NCBI GenBank assembly: GCA_024688885.1
Contig: JAILDV010000012.1
Span: forward strand, 1-64,000
Length of the DNA stretch: 64,000 nucleotides
From: Bacteroidaceae bacterium
GTDB taxonomy: Bacteria; Bacteroidota; Bacteroidia; Bacteroidales; Bacteroidaceae
Direction: 5' to 3'
The notes below the pieces were generated by a model. That model was not told the origin of the DNA, did no database searches, and saw only the letters and a list, made by a program, of their open reading frames with translations. The position numbers were made by a program, and so were the translations under genes. Numbering within the stretch: the stretch's first letter is position 1; each line of letters begins with the position of its first letter. Positions 44,504 to 53,798 of the stretch are shown piece by piece.

Positions 44504-45733
44504 TTATTCGACAGACATCAAAGCCTTGATGAATCCGTCCTTTTCCAACTGTCCATAACTACCTTGCTTGCATGCCACTTCGTCAAACGTCTCCACCGTG
44601 TCTGCCTCCATGCCCGGGGCATAAATGAGGAAGGGGATGGGTTCGTTCGTATGAGTGCGGTGTGCCACAGGGGTTGGATGGTCAGGCAACACAGCGATAG
44701 CAACATTCTCATTCTTCACCGCCTCATAAATAGGCTTCACAATGCGGCTATCCAGATATTCGATAGTCTTCAGTTTCAGTTCCAAATCACCGTCATGTCC
44801 AGCCTCATCCGAAGCCTCCACATGCACATAGACGAAATCGTCTGTCTGCAGTGCCTCGATAGCTGCCTGAGCCTTACCCTCATAGTTCGTGTCTGCCAAT
44901 CCAGTAGCACCTGGCACATCAATCACCCTCAATCCTGCCAAAGTGCCGATACCGCGAATCAAATCAACGGCAGTAATCACCGCACCACGCTTGATTTGCG
45001 GGAAAGTCTCTGTAAGTGGCACCATGTGGGGGCGGTACCCTCCTGCCCATGGCCAGATGCTATTTGCTTGACGCTCACCACGTTTCGCTTTCTCTACATT
45101 GTAGGGATGCTTGGCAAGCAGCTCCTGCGAACGAAGTATCAGGTCATTGAGCAAGTCTGCCGTTTCCTGAGCAGTCATCTCGTTGTCTTTGGGTGCATCA
45201 GCCTGAGCTGTCACAAGCAGCGGACGCCAAGGTTCGCCGGGATGGTCGTGTGGCGGTTGGCACACCACATGCTTGTTACCACCTTTAATAACAAGCAGAT
45301 GACGATACTGCACACCACAATAGAACCGCACCCTATCATTGGCGAGATGCTCGTTGAGGTAGTCAATCAGCACTGCACCATCCTCCGTTTGGAGGTTGCC
45401 ACCATTGTGTGTGACGATGTTCCCATCTTCCAGCGTGATGATGTTGCAGCGAATCGCCATGTCGTCAGGTGCCAATTCCACACCGATGCTGGCAGCCTCC
45501 AATGGTCCTCTACCCTCATACACCTCATTCTGGTCATAACCAAGAATGCTGCTGTTCGCCACCTCACTGCCAGGATGGAAACCGTCCTGCACCGTCTTCA
45601 GCATACCACAACGTCCCTTCTTAGCCAACATGTCCATGTAGGGCGTATTGGCGTATTGCAGCAACGTTTTATTTCCCAGCGACTCCACAGGCCAATCAGC
45701 CATTCCGTCGCCTAATATGATGATATGTTTCAT
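44504..45733 (-). CDS. ApgM-family phosphotransferase, putative homoserine kinase
   Basis: 409 residues of the alkaline-phosphatase fold, similar to archaeal-type cofactor-independent phosphoglycerate mutase: HIIILGDGMADWPVESLGNK (metal site), PGSEVANSSILGYDQNEVYE, VHVEASDEAGHDGDLELKLK and VLPDHPTPVAHRTHTNEPIP (metal ligands). No conventional GHMP homoserine kinase lies in the thr operon. The position between thrA and thrC, together with published assignment of such proteins as a functional analogue of ThrB in Bacteroides, argues that it phosphorylates homoserine rather than acting in glycolysis. The assignment is by context. Confidence 0.82.
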   Translation of the reverse strand: MKHIIILGDGMADWPVESLGNKTLLQYANTPYMDMLAKKGRCGMLKTVQDGFHPGSEVANSSILGYDQNEVYEGRGPLEAASIGVELAPDDMAIRCNIITLEDGNIVTHNGGNLQTEDGAVLIDYLNEHLANDRVRFYCGVQYRHLLVIKGGNKHVVCQPPHDHPGEPWRPLLVTAQADAPKDNEMTAQETADLLNDLILRSQELLAKHPYNVEKAKRGERQANSIWPWAGGYRPHMVPLTETFPQIKRGAVITAVDLIRGIGTLAGLRVIDVPGATGLADTNYEGKAQAAIEALQTDDFVYVHVEASDEAGHDGDLELKLKTIEYLDSRIVKPIYEAVKNENVAIAVLPDHPTPVAHRTHTNEPIPFLIYAPGMEADTVETFDEVACKQGSYGQLEKDGFIKALMSVE

Positions 45734-45770
45734 GTTCTTAACTCCTTAACTCCTATAGCTTTTATATATT

Positions 45771-48278
45771 CTATATATTCGCTATACTCATAATATCCGC
45801 AAATACACCCGCTGCCGTCACAGAAGCACCTGCACCATAGCCTTGAATGAGCATCGGGTACTGGTTGTAACGCTCGGTGGTGATGAGGATGATGTTGTTG
45901 GAGCCTTCAAGGTCATAGAACGGATGGCGTTCCCCCACTCTTTCCAGCGCAACAGAACCCTTGCCGTTCTCCAGCTTTGCCACAAAACGCCAATGCTGAT
46001 GAGCAGCCTCCACTTCCTGACGCTCTGCCTCAAACTGCGCATCCAGCGATGGCAGATTCTTCCAGAAGTCCTCCAACGAGCCTTCGAAGAACGACTGCGG
46101 AATGAACAGATGCTTCTCCACATCCTCCTGATTCATCTTGTAACCTGCTTCGCGGGAGAGGATGACCAACTTGCGAATCACGTCCTTACCGCTCAAGTCA
46201 ATACGTGGGTCAGGCTCTGCATAACCTTCCTCCTTCGCACGGCGCACCGTCTCGCTGAAGGGGACATCTGCAGAAATCGTATTGAAGATGAAGTTCAGCG
46301 TACCACTCAGCACAGCTTCCAACTTCAAAATCTTGTCACCCGAATTGATGAGGTCGTTGATGGTGTTGATGATAGGCAGACCAGCACCCACATTCGTCTC
46401 GAAAAGATACTTCACGCCACGCTTGCGTGCAGTCGCCTTCAGTCTTGCATAATTATCGTAGTCGCTCGATGCAGCCACCTTGTTGGCAGCCACCACCGAG
46501 ATGTTGTTGCTCAGGAAGGCTTCGTACAACCCTGCCACATCAGCACTTGCCGTACAATCCACAAACACGCTGTTGAAGATGTTCATGCCAATCACCTCTT
46601 CCTTCAGACGCTCCATGTTGCTGGCAGGAGCCTGCTTCAGCATCTCACGCAACCGCTGAATAGAAAACTCACCGCATGGAGTCTTCTCCCCTTGGGGGGA
46701 CAAGAGGGGAGCTTCAAGGTCTATGCCGTTTCTGTCAAACATGGCGTTATGACCACTGGCGATGCCCACCACATTGATTTGCAGATTACGCTCCTTCATC
46801 AACTTCTGACGCTGACCAGCAATCTGCTCCAGCAAGCTGCCACCCACCGTGCCGACACCGCACAGGAACACATTCAGCACCTGATATTCCGACAGGAAGA
46901 ACGAATCGTGAATCACATTCAAGCTCTTGCGGAGGCTCTTCCGCTCCACCACAAACGAAATGTTTGTCTCGCTCGCACCTTGTGCACAAGCAATCACGCT
47001 GATACCGTTACGTCCCAACGTGCCGAAGAGCTTACCTGCAATGCCAGGCGTATGCTTCATGTTCTCACCCACAATGGCGACAGTAGCCAAGTCGCGCTCC
47101 AGCTTCATCTTATACATCGCGCCCATCTCTATCTCCTTAGCAAACTCCTTGTTCAGCACTTCGCAGGCACGGTCAGCATCGTCGTCTGTCACACCGATAG
47201 ACGTACTATTCTCCGAACTTGCCTGACTCACCATGAACACGCTGATGCCATTCTCTGCCAACGTGGTGAAGATACGACGGTTCACACCAATCACACCCAC
47301 CATCGACAGACCGCTCACCGTAATCAGGCTCGTGTTGTTGATGGACGAGATGCCCTTGATGGCACGTCCCTCATCCTCCTCCACCACATTCGTGATGATG
47401 GTACCCTTATCCTCAGGACGGAACGTGTTCTTGACCAAAATGGGGATATTCTTGATGCACACAGGGTAAATTGTAGGAGGATACACCACCTTAGCACCGA
47501 AGTTGCACAACTCAGTAGCCTCCACATAGGACAGACGCTCAATCGGATAAGCCGTGTTGATGACACGAGGATCTGCCGTCATAAAGCCCGACACATCCGT
47601 CCATATCTCCAGCACCTTCGCATCCAACGCCGCAGCAAGGATGGCAGCCGTATAGTCCGAACCGCCACGTCCAAGATTCGTCACCTCGCCCGTCACGCTG
47701 TCGGTAGAGATGAAGCCACCTGCCACACACACCTTGTGGTCAGCAGTGCCATTCTTGAAACCTTTGAACACATCCAGAATCAAAGGATTGCTCACCGAGT
47801 TGCTGAACAGATTCCTGCCCTGCTTATGTTTGGTCTTGATAAATTCCAATGAGTTGTACCACTTTGCACCCTCAATCAGCGCAGCCACAATATTGCTGCT
47901 GATGCGCTCGCCATACGAAACAATCACATTGCTCGTTTTCTCGCTCAAATCGCCAATCAGGAACACACCCTGATAGATGCTCTTCAACTGTCCCAGCAAA
48001 TCATCCACTGTAGCCAGCAAAGTGTCCTTCTTCTTTGTGTCTGTGATAATGGCATCAATCATCTGATGGTGACGTTCCACCATTTCCTCGTATGATGTCA
48101 GATATGTGGCATCACCTGCCACAGCAAGTTTCGATGTGTTAATCAACTTGTCAGTGATGCCACCCAATGCTGACACCACCACAACAACAGGTTCCTGTTG
48201 TCCTTCCACAATCTTCTTCAAATTGAGAATACTCTCCACGGAACCTACGGATGTTCCGCCAAACTTTAATACTTTCAC
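45771..48278 (-). CDS. thrA: Bifunctional aspartokinase/homoserine dehydrogenase
   Basis: 835 residues from GTG 48278 (start MKVLKFGGTSVGSVESIL). The aspartokinase part (about 1-290) has GRGGSDYTAAILAAALDA; two ACT-type regulatory regions follow (about 310-450, SMVGVIGVNRRIFTTLAENG); homoserine dehydrogenase occupies about 465-835 (VFLCGVGTVGGSLLEQIAGQ, EAVLSGTLNFIFN). It catalyses the first and third steps from aspartate toward threonine, likely feedback-inhibited. Residues about 521-539 (APLLSPQGEKTPCGEFS) are an extra segment encoded by a palindromic repeat. First gene of the long thr-to-azl string. Confidence 0.97.
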   Translation of the reverse strand: MKVLKFGGTSVGSVESILNLKKIVEGQQEPVVVVVSALGGITDKLINTSKLAVAGDATYLTSYEEMVERHHQMIDAIITDTKKKDTLLATVDDLLGQLKSIYQGVFLIGDLSEKTSNVIVSYGERISSNIVAALIEGAKWYNSLEFIKTKHKQGRNLFSNSVSNPLILDVFKGFKNGTADHKVCVAGGFISTDSVTGEVTNLGRGGSDYTAAILAAALDAKVLEIWTDVSGFMTADPRVINTAYPIERLSYVEATELCNFGAKVVYPPTIYPVCIKNIPILVKNTFRPEDKGTIITNVVEEDEGRAIKGISSINNTSLITVSGLSMVGVIGVNRRIFTTLAENGISVFMVSQASSENSTSIGVTDDDADRACEVLNKEFAKEIEMGAMYKMKLERDLATVAIVGENMKHTPGIAGKLFGTLGRNGISVIACAQGASETNISFVVERKSLRKSLNVIHDSFFLSEYQVLNVFLCGVGTVGGSLLEQIAGQRQKLMKERNLQINVVGIASGHNAMFDRNGIDLEAPLLSPQGEKTPCGEFSIQRLREMLKQAPASNMERLKEEVIGMNIFNSVFVDCTASADVAGLYEAFLSNNISVVAANKVAASSDYDNYARLKATARKRGVKYLFETNVGAGLPIINTINDLINSGDKILKLEAVLSGTLNFIFNTISADVPFSETVRRAKEEGYAEPDPRIDLSGKDVIRKLVILSREAGYKMNQEDVEKHLFIPQSFFEGSLEDFWKNLPSLDAQFEAERQEVEAAHQHWRFVAKLENGKGSVALERVGERHPFYDLEGSNNIILITTERYNQYPMLIQGYGAGASVTAAGVFADIMSIANI
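46675..46716. repeat. GC-rich palindromic element inserted in thrA
   Basis: CTTCTCCCCTTGGGGGGACA followed by AGAGGGGAGCTTC forms a GC-rich palindrome of the same CTCCCC/GGGGAG type as in recO. It encodes about 18 extra residues in frame, in the homoserine dehydrogenase half just after FDRNGIDLE. Confidence 0.55.
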
Positions 48279-48405
48279 GATGAAAAATACAAGTTAAAAT
48301 TGTTACTAAAACGAAGCATGCAGGCTCTTGGCACGTAGGCAGACATACAACATCCGCGTGACATGTTACGCACCATGCCATCGCGCACACCTCAAAAATC
48401 GGGTA

Positions 48406-48436
48406 CAAAGTTACTACTTTTTCACCGTGTGGCAAA
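48406..48436 (-). promoter_or_regulatory. Promoter of the thr operon
   Basis: On the minus strand TTTG (48436-48433), 19-nt spacer, TAACTTTG (48413-48406). It gives a leader of about 120 nt that contains an ATG (48381) opening a Cys-rich frame, MAWCVTCHADVVCLPTC, which runs over the thrA start in another frame. Confidence 0.75.
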
Positions 48437-48440
48437 AGAA

Positions 48441-48478
48441 AAAGCCCTAAAGTCGTTTGGACTTCAAGGCTTTTCACT
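48441..48478 (-). terminator. Intrinsic terminator after the C10 peptidase gene
   Basis: On the minus strand AAAGCCTTGAAGTCC pairs with GACTTTAGGGCTTT around AAAC and runs into TTCTTTT. It is nearly identical to the terminator at 53861-53895. Confidence 0.85.
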
Positions 48479-48539
48479 TATTCCAGCTTGATTTGTCCTC
48501 TTTTGATTACATCAAAGCCGTATCACACCAAAGCTTCGA

Positions 48540-51500
48540 CTATTGCAGTTTGGTCGTGTATTTCAAAGTGACGTTGCCTTCGGCTTGACTGTCAGCTACG
48601 GTGATATCATCAACTGTAATATTCAACTTCTCTGAGGCTTTAATTGCAGCATAATTTACATTATCAACCAATGACACATTTTTGCAGTTGAATTTGAAAG
48701 TCCCGTTGCCGATAAAGGTGACATCGTACCCTTCGTCTTCTGCATTTCGGGTTATCGTCACTTCGCCTTCAATCTTATGGGCTATTGTTCCTTCGAGGAG
48801 GTTCAACACACCAATGCCGTCAACTTTTCCTTCCCAGAAAGAATTAAATCCCTGGACAAATTGCTCCTTACTCTTCTCAACAAACGGGCACGAAGTGTCT
48901 ATTGTAAACTTAGCTTTAGCCTCGTTGCCTTCAAACTTTGCACTGATGTCATCGCCCAGTCTTACGTTACCGTATTCATCAACAGTGATGAATTCATGAC
49001 GATACAAGAACTTCTCGATTTCCGTCTGGAAATTGGCCTTCTGGTTGAAAGAATTGTCAAGCGGGAAAGGTATCATAGAAGGAGTATCTCCTCCCCAAGG
49101 GAACTTGGTGAGATTACCATTATTATCGTACGTAAAGTCATAGCCAGCCATTGTCAGAGGTAGCGTAACAGTGGCTGGGTCATATTGCAGTTCCAACCCA
49201 TCCATATGTGGATTTTCCACCTCTACACCGCCTTTAGAAAGGTCGATGTCAATAATCTGTTTGCCTTTCTTATTAGCAATCTCAAAGGGGTAGTCGGCAA
49301 CCTCTTTGCCTTTGGGGTCAATCAATGTTAATCGGGTAGGCATATCGTTCAGAATAAGGGCATATTCTGTAAAGTATTTTATGCCTCCACGACCTCGTTC
49401 ATTCAGTGTGACTTGCCAGTCTTCTTTATCGGGCAAAGCTGAGGGTATATAACTGAAACGAACCGTCCATCCTTCATATTTTGACTTTTCCCCTTCTTTC
49501 CATGAGTTGTCCCAAATTCGTATCGCTATCTGTCGGTTTACCAAATCAGCAACACTTTTGGCAGCAACTGTGTAGCGATTGTAAGACTCCACTTTTAGGT
49601 GGTTCCTGATAGATTGGAATACACTGACCAATATGCCATTCATCAGTTCTGAGAAATACTCGTCACTGATTTGCTTTCGCAGAGACTCTGTTTCCCACGA
49701 CCATGTGCTGATACCCATAGATGACGCTCTCGATTCGGCTTCAGCAATACAAAAGGTTCTGCTTTCGTCTTTCCAGAACTGGTTACAGTAATTTCGAACA
49801 GATTCTTCTATATAGGCGTTCAACTCGGAAGCGGTCATATTGCCCTTTTCAAAAGCAGGATAGAAATAATTGTACCAATCAGTAGGAGTTCGGTAGTTCT
49901 TGTTGCCTGTGATTTTGTCTCCTTCTTTGCTGTAGTAAATACCGTAAGCCAGACGGTAAAAATCCAGTTTACTCTGCGCCACTTTCTCACCAAACTTGTT
50001 GAGAGCAATGCCGATAGCAGCAACTCCTGCCATCGATACCGACATGATAGGGGTGCCTATAGCTGATGCCAACTGTCCTGAAGTATAGTTCAAAATAGTG
50101 TTCAGTGTGCCTGCTGCGACACCTACATCGTCACCTTTCAGGTCGGCTCTTGCTACGTCAAGAATATTCAGAGCCGTTCCTAAGTAGCCCATTGCTGTCA
50201 CTGCATTTCCAACTTCCTCTGCAAAAGGCTTGTAGCCATTAACCGCTTCCAATGCACCGTTGGCAGCATTGTACAAGATGTCTAAACTGCAACTCTGCCA
50301 TAAAGCCATTTCGTTTTTGTACTGCCATGCCATTTCCCATTCTGGGTCAGGACTTGAGATGATGTCAAGCAATTTCTTGGCCGCCTCGTTCAAGACATAT
50401 AGTTGTGGCACTTCTTTGAATACGTTCAACATGACATTTCTCATACCAACATTGGCAACTTCAAAGATGGCATATTCAGAAAGATGATCAGTGGTAATTT
50501 TAATTTCACCGGTCTCCTTGTTTTGTTCAAAATAGACCGGTTCCCATTCGCCTGTCTCCTCATTGAAATAGGCTGCCCCTATTTGTTTTTCAGGGTTATA
50601 GGTCATAGGAATGAGTATGTCAGCCGTGCCACTCAGCTGATGGCGCCCATCCGACAGACTTAAGTCAATAGCAAAACCACTGACCACACCGTCCATGACA
50701 TCAGGTTTCAAGACAGAGTTGCGCACACAGAGTTGCACATCCCCGTCAATCACAGTCGGGTCAAACCGCACCTTGCACTTCTGTGCCTCCACGGTGAGAT
50801 GGTCTTCGTCGATGTCAAAAATCTCAGCGTCCTCATACATAAAGCCTGGCACCCATGCGATGCTGTCAACTGCTGCCACCGTAGTCGTCAGGTCTTCCTT
50901 GCCGTTACGTTTGATGATAACATTTTGCCCATCTTCGCTCAATTCCATGCTTGTTATCTCATTAACAGGAATGTTCACGCGCTGACTACCGTCCTCATTG
51001 GTCGTGTTAACCACCATATTATATTGCAGACCTTGTGGCTGCATGGGCACATACTCCCTCTCATCAATAATCCTTTCGAATTTGCGCCACCCCGGGGCAT
51101 TGCGATAGAGCTCTGCTGTTCCTTCTGGCACATAGAGAGTTGGATCGTTTTGAAAGATCTTATCGTTGAATGTATCGTCACTTATTTGTGGGGGTACTAC
51201 AGCCATACAGGTTATAAAACTCATAGAGGTTACATCTTGGAAGGCTCCATCCATCTCAACAATGTGACCAGGAATGGTGGTGATGTCTTTAGAACGAATA
51301 CTCCTGGGCTCGAGCTTCACAACCGTCTCTGGTATGTCTAAGAGGAAGCGCCTGCGGTTCACAGTCATCAGCACTCTTGTACCATTGTTGTTGCAAAGAT
51401 ATTCCTGATAGTTGGGAGAACAAAGGAAATGAGGATTGTTCTCCACTTTGAATAACGACACAAGTCCCATCGAGAAAGCATCAGGCTCGATGTGCTTGAG

Positions 51501-53210
51501 CTTAGGAGGAATCACAAACGTTTCCGCTGGAAATGAACAACTACTGAAAGCCAACGGACCTATATCCTCCAACATGGCAAAGTTGGGATTGCCTGTAAAG
51601 GTGCGACCCACAAAGGCTTTACTGCCAATTTTTGTGATATGCTCCAGCCATTCTCCACTGTCAATACTGCCAGATACATGACCGAAAGCTAGTTCGTCAA
51701 CCACAAAGGAAGCACTCTTGCAAATAACTTCAGACAATGGACAGAGATAGAAAGCTTTTTTGCCGATACGTTTAACCGAGGCTCCAATAGTGAGTTTTTG
51801 AATATCTGTCAACTGAAATGCCTCGTCGGGTACCACTTCCATTTTATCGCTTAGAACGAGTTCATCAATAGTGCTGTAAATAAAGGCATAGTGATCAATG
51901 GTCTCAATGTTGTCACCCAGTGTGACCTTTGTGAAATGTCCTTTATTATAGAAAGCACGTTGGTAAATGCGAGTCACCTTGTAAGTTGTACCATTATACT
52001 TAACAGTAGAAGGGATGACAATTTCTCCGTTTTCTTTTTCAACATAAGACATAACATCGTCGTCTTCATCTATTCCTTCAGGGTAATATCCTAAAATGGC
52101 AGCAGTTCCATTTTTGTAAAAAACGTACTTAATGTCACCCACTTTTTGGATGTCTATGTCTTGCGGATAGATGTTTGTTACAATGGAAGGATTGACACAG
52201 TAAATTGGAGCGGTAATATAGAAACCGTCATAGCTTCCTCCCCATCCGTAATTGAAATGAAAGTAGTTGTTAGATGTATAGCCATCAACTACAAGTTCAT
52301 GACCACTTCCTTCTCCAAATGGTCTTGCACTATAGAGCATAGGCCTACTTTGATTAAGTTCAGCTTTCATCACCTCAGTTAAATTCTCATAACATGGAGT
52401 GCCCTTATTGTACTTGAAATTAAAGAATAATGGTAGGAAATCTGTCGCCGTACCGCTACCTTTTGGGTTATACACTGTACCTAAGGCTTTACCAACATCT
52501 GCCATCAAATGTGCCACAGCATCAGCTTGTTCAGCCGTATATGAAGTTGTTTCATAGTTGTCTATCATATTATCCCAGTCGTAGGTTCGACCAGAGAAGT
52601 CTTCTCCTGCAACTTTATCGCATGTCACATCGGGCCACCTCCAATATTTCATAATCTGAGCGACAGCAGTAGGTACACATCCCGTGGGGCAATCTGTAGG
52701 GCAAAGATTGTTATAAGGAGCCCATTGACTCCACTGAGTAGTAAGTAGTGGCTCAACAATGACATTGCCGATGTAGCTTGGCCAACTCTGAACAACCTTT
52801 CTCTTTGCTGCGAATTCAGGATTCTTCCTCAGCGTGTCAATAGACAGTGAGTAAAAGTCGAGCACTTCCTTCATCTGTGGCGGGCAATTCTTGTAATCAA
52901 ATGCGCCATGGTCGCAATAACCAAGGATTGCATCAGTACCCGTCTCACCTGACACAACCACGAAACCCATGTCATTGCCATAATTGATGACATACACATT
53001 GTCCTTATCCGACACATCCGACTTCACTGTGTAGGCAAGAGATGGATTGGGCATCACTGCTGCCACCTTGCGCTGCTTAGATTGTGCCGTCGGGTCTTTC
53101 GCGGCAAACTGGCTGGCAATCTGAAGAGCCTGCTGCACACTGATATCATCGGCAAACAAACTGCTCGTCACAAAAAGTGCGACTAATGAGAATATGATTG
53201 TCTTTTTCAT
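48540..53210 (-). CDS. Giant secreted C10 (streptopain-type) peptidase with BspA-like repeats
   Basis: 1556 residues. Signal peptide 1-20; propeptide about 20-150 (inhibitory Spi-like VYVINYGNDMGFVVVSGE). Catalytic domain about 155-345: CPTGCVPTAVAQIMKYW (Cys178), GSGHELVVDGY (His304), FHFNYGWGG (Asn/Trp). About 390-700 are BspA-like leucine-rich repeats (VTRIYQRAFYNKGHFTKVTL, VKRIGKKAFYLCPLSEVICK). The last 850 residues have no domain I recognise, and no clear T9SS tail ends it (TLKYTTKLQ). C10 enzymes are secreted cysteine proteases. Its start overlaps by 4 bp the stop of a small T9SS-tailed protein that may act with it, possibly as inhibitor or chaperone. Confidence 0.88.
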   Translation of the reverse strand: MKKTIIFSLVALFVTSSLFADDISVQQALQIASQFAAKDPTAQSKQRKVAAVMPNPSLAYTVKSDVSDKDNVYVINYGNDMGFVVVSGETGTDAILGYCDHGAFDYKNCPPQMKEVLDFYSLSIDTLRKNPEFAAKRKVVQSWPSYIGNVIVEPLLTTQWSQWAPYNNLCPTDCPTGCVPTAVAQIMKYWRWPDVTCDKVAGEDFSGRTYDWDNMIDNYETTSYTAEQADAVAHLMADVGKALGTVYNPKGSGTATDFLPLFFNFKYNKGTPCYENLTEVMKAELNQSRPMLYSARPFGEGSGHELVVDGYTSNNYFHFNYGWGGSYDGFYITAPIYCVNPSIVTNIYPQDIDIQKVGDIKYVFYKNGTAAILGYYPEGIDEDDDVMSYVEKENGEIVIPSTVKYNGTTYKVTRIYQRAFYNKGHFTKVTLGDNIETIDHYAFIYSTIDELVLSDKMEVVPDEAFQLTDIQKLTIGASVKRIGKKAFYLCPLSEVICKSASFVVDELAFGHVSGSIDSGEWLEHITKIGSKAFVGRTFTGNPNFAMLEDIGPLAFSSCSFPAETFVIPPKLKHIEPDAFSMGLVSLFKVENNPHFLCSPNYQEYLCNNNGTRVLMTVNRRRFLLDIPETVVKLEPRSIRSKDITTIPGHIVEMDGAFQDVTSMSFITCMAVVPPQISDDTFNDKIFQNDPTLYVPEGTAELYRNAPGWRKFERIIDEREYVPMQPQGLQYNMVVNTTNEDGSQRVNIPVNEITSMELSEDGQNVIIKRNGKEDLTTTVAAVDSIAWVPGFMYEDAEIFDIDEDHLTVEAQKCKVRFDPTVIDGDVQLCVRNSVLKPDVMDGVVSGFAIDLSLSDGRHQLSGTADILIPMTYNPEKQIGAAYFNEETGEWEPVYFEQNKETGEIKITTDHLSEYAIFEVANVGMRNVMLNVFKEVPQLYVLNEAAKKLLDIISSPDPEWEMAWQYKNEMALWQSCSLDILYNAANGALEAVNGYKPFAEEVGNAVTAMGYLGTALNILDVARADLKGDDVGVAAGTLNTILNYTSGQLASAIGTPIMSVSMAGVAAIGIALNKFGEKVAQSKLDFYRLAYGIYYSKEGDKITGNKNYRTPTDWYNYFYPAFEKGNMTASELNAYIEESVRNYCNQFWKDESRTFCIAEAESRASSMGISTWSWETESLRKQISDEYFSELMNGILVSVFQSIRNHLKVESYNRYTVAAKSVADLVNRQIAIRIWDNSWKEGEKSKYEGWTVRFSYIPSALPDKEDWQVTLNERGRGGIKYFTEYALILNDMPTRLTLIDPKGKEVADYPFEIANKKGKQIIDIDLSKGGVEVENPHMDGLELQYDPATVTLPLTMAGYDFTYDNNGNLTKFPWGGDTPSMIPFPLDNSFNQKANFQTEIEKFLYRHEFITVDEYGNVRLGDDISAKFEGNEAKAKFTIDTSCPFVEKSKEQFVQGFNSFWEGKVDGIGVLNLLEGTIAHKIEGEVTITRNAEDEGYDVTFIGNGTFKFNCKNVSLVDNVNYAAIKASEKLNITVDDITVADSQAEGNVTLKYTTKLQ

Positions 53211-53686
53211 GGCTTCAAGAATTTAAATGAAACATTGTTCGTCTTCACGATATAGATGTCCTTTTCCAACGAATGCGTGGGAATCTCAACACTGCCATTA
53301 CCGTCCAGACGGTATCTCCCCACTTCCATGCCTTTCATGTTGAAGAGAAAGACAGAAGACTGTGGTTCTCCACCCGTGATGGACAATGTTTCACCCTTGA
53401 AACTGAACTGTTCCGTCACCTTCACTTCCAGCGCATCAATACCCATCGCCCTTGTCTCCTCGTCTTCAAAAACGAGTTTCTTCAGCATGTTCAAGGGGTA
53501 GCGCACTGAAGTCTTGTTGGTGGTCATCACCATGTCAGTGCCAGAGTAAGTCACCACGGGCTTCTCCGAGAAGGTGAATCTTGCCACTTTCCCATTTTTC
53601 TGATAAACGGCGATGCCATTTTGTGCCCACGCTGTCATGGTGGCAATCGCGAGCAAGATGAATAGAAAGATTCTTTTTTCTTTCAT
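53207..53686 (-). CDS. Small secreted protein with type IX sorting-like C-terminus
   Basis: 159 residues from ATG 53686; ATG 53707 (MNKPVN) is an alternative, and the longer open frame upstream crosses the promoter. Signal peptide MKEKRIFLFILLAIATMTAW, then a beta-rich region (VARFTFSEKPVVTYSGTDMV). The C-terminal 75 residues look like a type IX sorting domain (FLFNMKGMEVGRYRLDGNGS ... KDIYIVKTNNVSFKFLKP). It overlaps the C10 peptidase start by ATGA. Role unknown; operon position suggests a partner of the peptidase. Confidence 0.75.
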   Translation of the reverse strand: MKEKRIFLFILLAIATMTAWAQNGIAVYQKNGKVARFTFSEKPVVTYSGTDMVMTTNKTSVRYPLNMLKKLVFEDEETRAMGIDALEVKVTEQFSFKGETLSITGGEPQSSVFLFNMKGMEVGRYRLDGNGSVEIPTHSLEKDIYIVKTNNVSFKFLKP

Positions 53687-53730
53687 AATATTTACGGGTT
53701 TGTTCATTAGGATTCTATGAGTTGAGGATA

Positions 53731-53798
53731 CAAATTTACGAAATCTGAAGGAAAAAAGCATCTCATACCCACAAAAAACATTCTCAAATTTACAGAAA
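53731..53798 (-). promoter_or_regulatory. Promoter of the C10 peptidase operon with upstream shared motif
   Basis: -7 box TAAATTTG at 53738-53731 (minus); CTTTTTTC instead of TTTG in the -33 region; then the 25-bp motif (plus strand AAAAACATTCTCAAATTTAC then AGAAA) ending 36 bp upstream of the -7 box. Same layout as at 3660-3728. Confidence 0.5.

Noticed and set aside
45843-47852. 669-codon plus-strand open frame opposite thrA
   Set aside because: It lies wholly antisense to a clear aspartokinase/homoserine dehydrogenase; the His/Arg/Leu-rich product has no domain. Similar shadows lie opposite murE (20064-21467) and murD (17127-18590).
48151-48381. The Cys-rich thr leader frame as a full gene
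   Set aside because: It overlaps the first 125 bp of thrA in another frame; beyond the leader its sequence is dictated by thrA. Kept only as a possible upstream regulatory frame.
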